In this document: piece after piece, positions 41,604-47,010 of the stretch
Numbering within the stretch: position 1 is the first letter of the stretch
Layout of the letters: every line of letters begins with the position of its first letter
Source of the DNA: Caballeronia choica
Lineage (GTDB): Bacteria; Pseudomonadota; Gammaproteobacteria; Burkholderiales; Burkholderiaceae
Assembly (NCBI RefSeq): GCF_001544535.1
Contig: NZ_FCON02000061.1
Location: 1-47,010, forward strand
Direction of reading: 5' to 3'
Length of the DNA stretch: 47,010 nt
Notes under the pieces: model-generated
Database searches by the model: none
What the model saw: the letters and a program-made list of their open reading frames with translations, nothing else
Told to the model about the DNA's origin: nothing
Made by a program: the position numbers and the translations under genes

Positions 41604-42059
41604 TCAAGCAATGGCGCCGCGCGGTGAAGTAAGCGGGGCGTATCGCTGGTTCATGACGACAGTGACCGCGCACGGCGCGTGCGCGACGATCCGCCGGACG
41701 ACACGGCTTGCCGGCCAGCGCTGAAACCACTGGCGGCGACACCCGACGACGATCTCCCCCGCGCCATACTCCGCCGCGTAGTCGACGACCTCGCGCCACG
41801 GATCGCCGATTCGCAGCGACAACCGGATCATGTCGCGCGTCTCCGGCAGCCGGGCCTTCAGCGACTGAAGCGCCGCTTCGCAATGCGCTATCTGCTGCTC
41901 CATGACGTCGTCCATGCAGGCGTCGAAGCCGAATGCGGGCACCGTCGCGACGCTCAGAATATGGAGGCGCGCGGCGCGTTCGAGCGCGATATCCCTGGCA
42001 CGCAGCACGGCCGCCAGAGCGCAGTCGGAACCGTTGAATCCCACCAGAACGCAGCGCAT
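41604..42059 (-). CDS. Universal stress protein family (UspA-like)
   Basis: 151-aa cytoplasmic protein with the Usp alpha/beta fold: MRCVLVGFNGSDCALAA at the start, HILSVATVPAF, and IVVGCRRQWFQRWPASRVVRRIVAHAPCAVTVV at the end, split here over two strands and a helix. The ATP-binding pattern G-x2-G-x9-G-(S/T) is not conserved (VGCRRQWFQRWPAS), so it is probably of the non-ATP-binding UspA subgroup. ATG 42059 has AAGGG upstream. It is divergent from the c-di-GMP sensor operon. Induction by stress or growth arrest is usual in the family. Confidence 0.78.
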   Translation of the reverse strand: MRCVLVGFNGSDCALAAVLRARDIALERAARLHILSVATVPAFGFDACMDDVMEQQIAHCEAALQSLKARLPETRDMIRLSLRIGDPWREVVDYAAEYGAGEIVVGCRRQWFQRWPASRVVRRIVAHAPCAVTVVMNQRYAPLTSPRGAIA

Positions 42060-42477
42060 GAGATGCCCTTGAAGATGTCGTTGTCGCGTCATTCTTTGGG
42101 ATTCAGCGCGCGGAGGCCACCCGTCGTGCGGGGGGTCCCGGCCTCGCCGAACGCAGGTATCCGAAGGGCGAAAGCTCAAGGCTTGCAGCGCAGACGCCAA
42201 CAACATGGCGCCCGAACGCGCAACGAGGATACTGACGAACCTCCGTCCCCAGTCGAAAAAACCCTTCGAAACCGGGCGCTTGCCCCTCAAGAATGGCGCA
42301 ACGGTGCCGACAATGGATAGGAGAGCCATCCGGCAGCGACCTACCGCCGGGGCGATTGCGCGAGAGGCCGCGCTGGAACGATCCGCGAACGAAGCGGACA
42401 GACGATCAATCGCGCCGTCGAACCAGCCTGCGAACGCATGGCTGCATCGAAAACGCGTCATCATCATTGGAGAGATT
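42060..42477. other. Divergent intergenic region between Usp and the c-di-GMP operon
   Basis: No supported gene. Open frames run through it but show no family match and no start signals. GGAGAG at 42469-42474 is the ribosome site of the binding-protein gene. Confidence 0.4.
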
Positions 42478-43272
42478 GTGATCCGACACGGACTTGGCGG
42501 CCTGCTGCTCGCGTTGTGCTGCCTCGGTCAGGCGCAGGCGGCCGGTCCCGACTGCTCGCGCCCGTTCACGCTGGCGCTGCACGATCACGGCCTGCTGTAT
42601 TCCGCCGACACCGACACCGGCATCGACAAGGATTTCGCGGACGAACTGATCCGCCGCAGCGGCTGCCGGGTCAGCGTCAGCCTGATGTCGCGCGCGCGCA
42701 TCTGGCAACTGATCGAATCCGGCGCGCTCGATTTCAGCCTCTCCGGCATCACCAACGCCGACCGCGACCGCTACGCGTCGTTCGCATGGTACTTCAGCAA
42801 CAAATACTATCTGCTCGTGCGCAACGACGCCGGCATCCGCCAACTGGCCGATTTCGAGCACAACGACCATTTCCAGCTTGGCGTGATCCGCAGTTTCCGC
42901 TATAGCGACTCGGCGAACCGGGTGGTCGACGAACTCTCGGCGGCGAACCGCACGACGCTCGCCGGCGGCCTCGATCCGCTGTACCAGGCACTGATGCTGC
43001 GGCGCATCCAGGGCATGATCATCGAGCCGTTCGACTATCCCGCGCTCGACGAACGGAAGATCCGCGACGTCACGACCATCATCGAGTTCAACGATCCGGC
43101 CGTGCCGCACGGTCTCATCATGTCGAAGAAGTCGCTGTCGGTGAGCGAGCAGGGCAAGTGGCGCGCACTCGTTGACGAGATGCGCGCCGATGGCACCGTG
43201 CGCCGCATCTTCGAGAAATACTTCCGGCCGGACCTCGCGCGTTCGATGGTCGATTTCGCGTCGACGCCGTGA
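42478..43272 (+). CDS. Periplasmic solute-binding protein (SBP_bac_3 type), likely input of the adjacent c-di-GMP sensor
   Basis: 264-aa exported protein. Signal peptide (IRHGLGGLLLALCCLGQAQA) and a family-3 (polar amino-acid/signalling) binding-protein fold: IDKDFADELIRRSGCRVSV, IWQLIESGALDFSLSGITNA, LYQALMLRRIQGMIIEPFDY. GTG 42478 is preferred as start because GGAGAG lies 4 nt upstream and it begins the signal peptide. No ABC permease or ATPase is nearby. Its stop overlaps the GTG of the large sensor gene by 4 nt, so it is likely to deliver a ligand signal to that sensor, not to feed a transporter. The two Cys early in the mature chain could form a disulphide. Confidence 0.8.
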   Translation: MIRHGLGGLLLALCCLGQAQAAGPDCSRPFTLALHDHGLLYSADTDTGIDKDFADELIRRSGCRVSVSLMSRARIWQLIESGALDFSLSGITNADRDRYASFAWYFSNKYYLLVRNDAGIRQLADFEHNDHFQLGVIRSFRYSDSANRVVDELSAANRTTLAGGLDPLYQALMLRRIQGMIIEPFDYPALDERKIRDVTTIIEFNDPAVPHGLIMSKKSLSVSEQGKWRALVDEMRADGTVRRIFEKYFRPDLARSMVDFASTP

Positions 43273-46200
43273 ACTGGGCGCGCCTGATCCTGCTGCCGAT
43301 CCTGATCCTGACCGCCGCGCTCGGCGTCACCTGGACAGTCTGGGAACACGAACGGCAAGCCTCGCGCAATGAACTGCACTCGCAGTTCAACTATTCGCTC
43401 GGCGATGCGGTCAGCCGGGTCGAACAGCGCATGGCGACCTACGAACTCATGCTGCGCGGCGTGCAGAGCCTTTTTGCCGCCAACGATCATCTGGACCGTG
43501 ACAGCTTTCGCGACTATGTCGGCTCGCTCACGCTCGACCCGAATTTCTCGGGCGTGCAGGCGATCGGGATCGTCGAGTGGGTGCCGGAGGCGCGGCGCGA
43601 AAGCCACGTCGCCGGGATGCAGCGGCTGGGTTTTCCCGACTACGCGATCCAGCCCGCAGGGCGGCGCCAGGACTACGCGCCGATCGTGCAGCGCGAGCCG
43701 TACATCGGCCGCAATCGCGCCGCGCTCGGCTTCGACGCCTGGGCCGATTCCGCGCGGCGGACGGCGATGGAGAGGGCGCGCGATTCCGGCATGGCGGCCA
43801 TCACCGGCAAAGTCCGCCTGACCGTGGATACCGATGCCGATGCGCGTCCCGGCTTCGTCATGTACCTTCCGATCTACGCGCGCGGCGAGCCGCAGGACAG
43901 CGTCGGCGAGCGCCGCGCGCATCTGCTCGGCTGGGTGTACGCGTCGTTTCGCATGAGCGACGTGATCGCGAGCCTGTACGGCGAGCGCCCGCCGGGCGTG
44001 GCGCTCGCGATCTACGACGGTGTCGAACCGTCGGCCGCGACGCTGCTCTACCGCTCGGGCAACTGGGGCGAGCGGCATCTGCCCGCGGGCGCCTCGGCCA
44101 ACGAGTACCTCGTCATCGCGGGACACGACTGGACGCTTTCGATGACCGCCCAGGACGGTTTCAAGGCCCGTTTCGGCCGCAACGCCGAGATGCTGATCGC
44201 CGTCGCGGGAACGGGGTTGAGCCTGCTGCTCGCGTTGCTTGCGTGGCTCACGCTGACGGGCCGCCGCCGCGCGATGCAAATGGCGTCGTCGATGACTCGC
44301 GAGCTACGCGAGAACGAGGAGAAGTTCCGCGCGATCGCCGACTGCACGGTGAACTGGGAAGTCTGGTGGGGGCCGGACGGCAAGCCGCGCTGGATCAACC
44401 CGTCCGTGACCGAGTACACCGGCTACACCGTCGACGAATGCATGGCGATGCCCGACTTCGCCGGCACGCTGATCCATCCCGAAGACATGCCGCGCGTCGC
44501 GCCCGAGTTCCTCAAGGGACGGCAGGGCTTGCGCGGCGACGACCTCGAATTCCGCTGCGTCCGCAAGGACGGCTCGATTGTCTGGTTCTCCGTTTCGTGG
44601 GCGCCGATCCGCGATGCGAAGGGCACGTTTACCGGCTTTCGCACGAGCGGGCGCGACATCACCGAGCGCAAGCAGCTCGAAGCCGAACTGCGCATCGCGG
44701 CCGTCGCGTTCGATTCGCTCGAAGCGATGATGGTGACCGACGCGAGCCACACGATCCTGCGCGTCAATTCGGCGTTTACCGAGTGCACCGGCTACACGTC
44801 CACGGAAATCGTCGGCGAGTCGCCGCGCGTGCTGCGCTCCGGCCGACACGACGAAGCGTTCTTCCGCGAGATGTGGGAGACGATCCATCGCGACGGCGGA
44901 TGGCAGGGCGAGATCTGGGACCGCCGCAAGAACGGCGAGATCTATCCGAAGTGGCTCACGATCTCGGCGGTGCGCGGCGACGGCGGCATCGTCAGCCATT
45001 ATGTCGTCACGCATCACGACATCACCGAACGCAAGATCGCGGAAGAGCGGATCAAGGAGCTGGCCTTTTTCGATGCGCTCACCCGCCTGCCGAACCGCTC
45101 GCTGCTGCTCGACCGGCTGAAGCAGGCCATCACCGCGAGCGCTCACAGCGAAACGTGCGGCGCGCTGCTCTTCATCGACCTCGATCACTTCAAGACGCTC
45201 AACGATACGCTCGGCCACGACAAGGGCGACCGGCTGTTGCAGGAAGTGGCGCGGCGGCTCGCCGCGAGCGTGCGCGAGAGCGATACGGTGGCGCGCGTCG
45301 GCGGCGACGAATTCGTCGTGGTGCTGGGCAGCCTGCACGAAAACCGGCAGGAGGCCGCGATCCAGACCGAGGCCGTCGGCGAGAAGATTCTCGCGGTGCT
45401 CGGCAACACCTACCAGCTCGACGATGTCGAGTACCGCAGCACGGCGAGCATCGGCGCCACGGTGTTCAGGGGCCATCAGACCTCGATCGACGAACTGCTC
45501 AAGCAGGCCGACCTCGCGATGTACAAGTCGAAGGAACGCGGGCGCAACGCGCTGTGCTTCTTCGATCCGGCGATGCAGACGGTCGTGGTCGAGCGCGCCG
45601 CCCTGGAAGCCGACTTGCGCAAGGCGATCGAGGACGATCAGTTCCTGCTCCACTATCAGGCGCAGGTCGCCGATGGCGACCGCGTGACGGGCGCGGAAGC
45701 GCTCGTGCGCTGGCGGCATCCGCAGCGCGGCATCGTGCCGCCGGCCGACTTCATTCCGCTTGCCGAGGAAACCGGCCTGATCCTCGCGCTCGGCAACTGG
45801 GTTCTCGAAACCGCGTGCACGCAGTTGACGCTCTGGTCGATGCGGCCGGAGACGGCGCATCTGACGATCGCGGTCAATGTCAGCGCGCAGCAGTTGCGCG
45901 AGCCGGACTTCGTCGACAAGGTGCTGACGGTGATCCACCAGACCGGCGCGCGGGCGAACCGGCTGAAGCTGGAACTGACCGAGAGCGTGCTGGTGGACAA
46001 CGTGCAGGACATCATCCAGAAGATGTACGCGCTCAAGGCGAAGGGCGTGGTCTTCTCGCTCGACGACTTCGGCATCGGCTATTCGTCGCTTTCGTATCTC
46101 AAGCGGCTGCCGCTGGATCAGTTGAAGATCGACCAGTCGTTCGTGCGCGATGTGCTTGTCGATCCGAACGATGCGACCATCGCCAAGACGATCGTGGCGC

Positions 46201-46448
46201 TCGCGCAGAGCCTCGGACTCGGGGTCATCGCCGAGGGTGTGGAGACCGGCGCGCAGCGGGACTTCCTCGCGAGCGCGGGATGTCATGCCTATCAGGGCTA
46301 CTACTTTTGCCGGCCGCTGCCGATCGACGGCTTCGAGGAATTCACGAGGAGGTTCGATCCGTGGCAGCGGTTGTCGAACGAGCGGAAACGGCTTGCGAAG
46401 GGACGGCTGGTGCACGTCGAATCGCGTGATGGGATTGAGACGGAATGA
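43269..46448 (+). CDS. CHASE-PAS-PAS-GGDEF-EAL c-di-GMP signalling protein
   Basis: 1059-aa inner-membrane sensor. Order: TM1 (about 4-20), periplasmic CHASE domain (about 40-290, SLTLDPNFSGVQAIGIVEWV, PGFVMYLPIYARG), TM2 (about 312-332), two PAS domains with PAC ends (about 350-475 and 475-600; DITERKQLEAEL and DITERKIAEERI), GGDEF (about 605-765) and EAL (about 775-1040). The cyclase site is intact (GGDEF, 678-682) with an I-site RESD (669-672). The phosphodiesterase site also looks intact (Glu810-Ala-Leu, DDFGIGYSSLSYLKRLP, LKIDQSFV). It could both make and degrade c-di-GMP. GTG 43269 overlaps the stop of the periplasmic binding-protein gene. Confidence 0.9.
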   Translation: MNWARLILLPILILTAALGVTWTVWEHERQASRNELHSQFNYSLGDAVSRVEQRMATYELMLRGVQSLFAANDHLDRDSFRDYVGSLTLDPNFSGVQAIGIVEWVPEARRESHVAGMQRLGFPDYAIQPAGRRQDYAPIVQREPYIGRNRAALGFDAWADSARRTAMERARDSGMAAITGKVRLTVDTDADARPGFVMYLPIYARGEPQDSVGERRAHLLGWVYASFRMSDVIASLYGERPPGVALAIYDGVEPSAATLLYRSGNWGERHLPAGASANEYLVIAGHDWTLSMTAQDGFKARFGRNAEMLIAVAGTGLSLLLALLAWLTLTGRRRAMQMASSMTRELRENEEKFRAIADCTVNWEVWWGPDGKPRWINPSVTEYTGYTVDECMAMPDFAGTLIHPEDMPRVAPEFLKGRQGLRGDDLEFRCVRKDGSIVWFSVSWAPIRDAKGTFTGFRTSGRDITERKQLEAELRIAAVAFDSLEAMMVTDASHTILRVNSAFTECTGYTSTEIVGESPRVLRSGRHDEAFFREMWETIHRDGGWQGEIWDRRKNGEIYPKWLTISAVRGDGGIVSHYVVTHHDITERKIAEERIKELAFFDALTRLPNRSLLLDRLKQAITASAHSETCGALLFIDLDHFKTLNDTLGHDKGDRLLQEVARRLAASVRESDTVARVGGDEFVVVLGSLHENRQEAAIQTEAVGEKILAVLGNTYQLDDVEYRSTASIGATVFRGHQTSIDELLKQADLAMYKSKERGRNALCFFDPAMQTVVVERAALEADLRKAIEDDQFLLHYQAQVADGDRVTGAEALVRWRHPQRGIVPPADFIPLAEETGLILALGNWVLETACTQLTLWSMRPETAHLTIAVNVSAQQLREPDFVDKVLTVIHQTGARANRLKLELTESVLVDNVQDIIQKMYALKAKGVVFSLDDFGIGYSSLSYLKRLPLDQLKIDQSFVRDVLVDPNDATIAKTIVALAQSLGLGVIAEGVETGAQRDFLASAGCHAYQGYYFCRPLPIDGFEEFTRRFDPWQRLSNERKRLAKGRLVHVESRDGIETE

Positions 46449-46477
46449 AGCCGAGACCCTTAGCTCACCGCACTTCA

Positions 46478-46630
46478 GGGGTCGCTGGCGCTTGGGGTGG
46501 GGTGGGGTTGGGGGTTACGCCGTTTGATGCACTCAGGCTTCCATGGAACTTGTATTGGTTTTGGTTTATTAGCTCTGCCCCTGTCCGGGGCGGGGCTCAC
46601 TTTCTTTGCTGCTGCAAAGAAAGTAAGCAA
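46478..46630 (+). repeat. Right copy of the dispersed intergenic repeat
   Basis: Inverted relative to 1-167. Blocks in order: CGCTGGCGCTTGGGG (46483-46497), a run GGGG-T-GGGG-T-GGGG-TT-GGGGG (46494-46514), TTTGATGCACTCAGGCTTC (about 46524-46542), a GCCCCTGTCCGGGGC block (46578-46592) and the TTTCTTTGC/GCAAAGAAA hairpin. It begins 29 bp after the c-di-GMP sensor stop. The ORF reading TFFAAAKKVSK here is a repeat translation, not a gene. Confidence 0.88.
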
Positions 46631-46711
46631 AGAAAGCAGCTTCCCACCGCCAATGCTTGCCATGCGCCTCCAGACCGCTCCCTCGGAGTGGTCCAACCGG
46701 GGGAGTGTCGT

Positions 46712-47010
46712 TAGCGGGGTTTCATCGTTGTTGGCATGTAGAAAAGGCGCGCACGTCGCACCGCTTCGCGGAGTGGATCAGCAGTCATTCATCCGTCTTG
46801 GCACTTCGTGCCCGACGACAGGTCTGCGAAGCGGTGGTGAATTGAAGCATGCGGCAGCACGAAGTACGACGCAGATTCACCGATGGGTTTCGGTTTTACC
46901 TAACGGGTGAGCGCGTAGCGCGAGGCGGGATGTATGACTGCTGGTCCACTTCGTATGGCGGTGCGACGTGCGCGCCTCTTCTACATGCCAACAACGATGA
47001 AACCCCGCTA
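46712..47010. repeat. 299-bp element with ~80-bp inverted arms, reaching the window edge
   Basis: The arm TAGCGGGGTTTCATCG... (from 46712) is matched by its inverse ending at 47010. The outer 50 bp differ at only one position by my reading, then similarity continues with mismatches to about 46794/46928. The 130-bp centre contains no convincing gene. The shape fits a non-autonomous mobile element or a large palindromic repeat. It may continue beyond the window. Confidence 0.8.

Noticed and set aside
44304-46415. 703-aa minus-strand open frame opposite the c-di-GMP sensor gene
   Set aside because: Antisense shadow of a gene with clear PAS, GGDEF and EAL motifs; composition is typical of high-GC antisense frames.
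46497-46910. 137-aa plus-strand ORF reading TFFAAAKKVSK
   Set aside because: It is a translation of the dispersed TTTCTTTGC repeat; such ORFs appear wherever the repeat occurs and are not real genes.

Overview
The window is high-GC DNA with the gene set and style of a Burkholderiaceae chromosome or megaplasmid (Paraburkholderia/Caballeronia-like). The indications are Liv-type ABC transporters, a phasin, DUF3597, an ExuT/Udh hexuronate locus and compact operons with ATGA overlaps. No rRNA, tRNA, CRISPR array, integrase or transposase gene was seen. The species cannot be named from the sequence alone.

Layout. 1-9616: one plus-strand catabolic operon. It encodes a two-subunit hydroquinone 1,2-dioxygenase (the large subunit keeps the iron-ligand pattern of PnpD), an aldehyde dehydrogenase fitting 4-hydroxymuconic semialdehyde, a maleylacetate reductase, a complete five-gene branched-chain-amino-acid-type ABC importer and an orphan Rieske ferredoxin. 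Together these would import an aromatic compound and convert hydroquinone to beta-ketoadipate. 10025-13834: three transglutaminase-fold genes in a row; the middle one lacks the usual catalytic His. 13981-16901: a phasin, an unknown small protein and a zinc alcohol dehydrogenase. 16965-22706: a pectin/hexuronate locus with ExuT-like transporter, uronate dehydrogenase and HpaI-type aldolase on the minus strand, divergent from a Tat-lipoprotein GH28 polygalacturonase. Their shared intergenic region holds several operator-like sites. 22793-28126: small secreted and DUF proteins, a HAD phosphatase, a membrane-protein gene broken by a TAG codon, a DMT transporter with a very His-rich tail, and a PdxI-like aldo/keto reductase. 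28280-30532: a candidate small RNA or leader, a ProQ/FinO-domain RNA chaperone with a tandem-repeat tail, and a ChrA-type transporter. 30907-36914: a diguanylate cyclase, a secreted PHB-depolymerase-like esterase, a secreted GH15 glucoamylase with a CBM20, and a small acidic protein with an internal duplication. 37145-42059: a ClsC-like phospholipase D lipoprotein, two unknown small genes, a citrate-type MFS symporter and a Usp protein. 42478-46448: a periplasmic ligand-binding protein translationally coupled to a CHASE-PAS-PAS-GGDEF-EAL c-di-GMP sensor.

Repeats. The two ends carry inverted copies of a dispersed intergenic repeat of about 150-170 bp, including a TTTCTTTGC/GCAAAGAAA hairpin, a conserved CCCCAAGCGCCAGCG block and a G-quadruplex-type tract. 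Fragments with the 15-mer recur at three internal intergenic sites. The last 299 bp form a separate element with roughly 80-bp inverted arms. Strong hairpins sit between most convergent gene pairs and inside the hexuronate operon.

Most enzyme assignments rest on visible motifs and family resemblance. Operator, promoter and small-RNA calls are predictions from sequence patterns.
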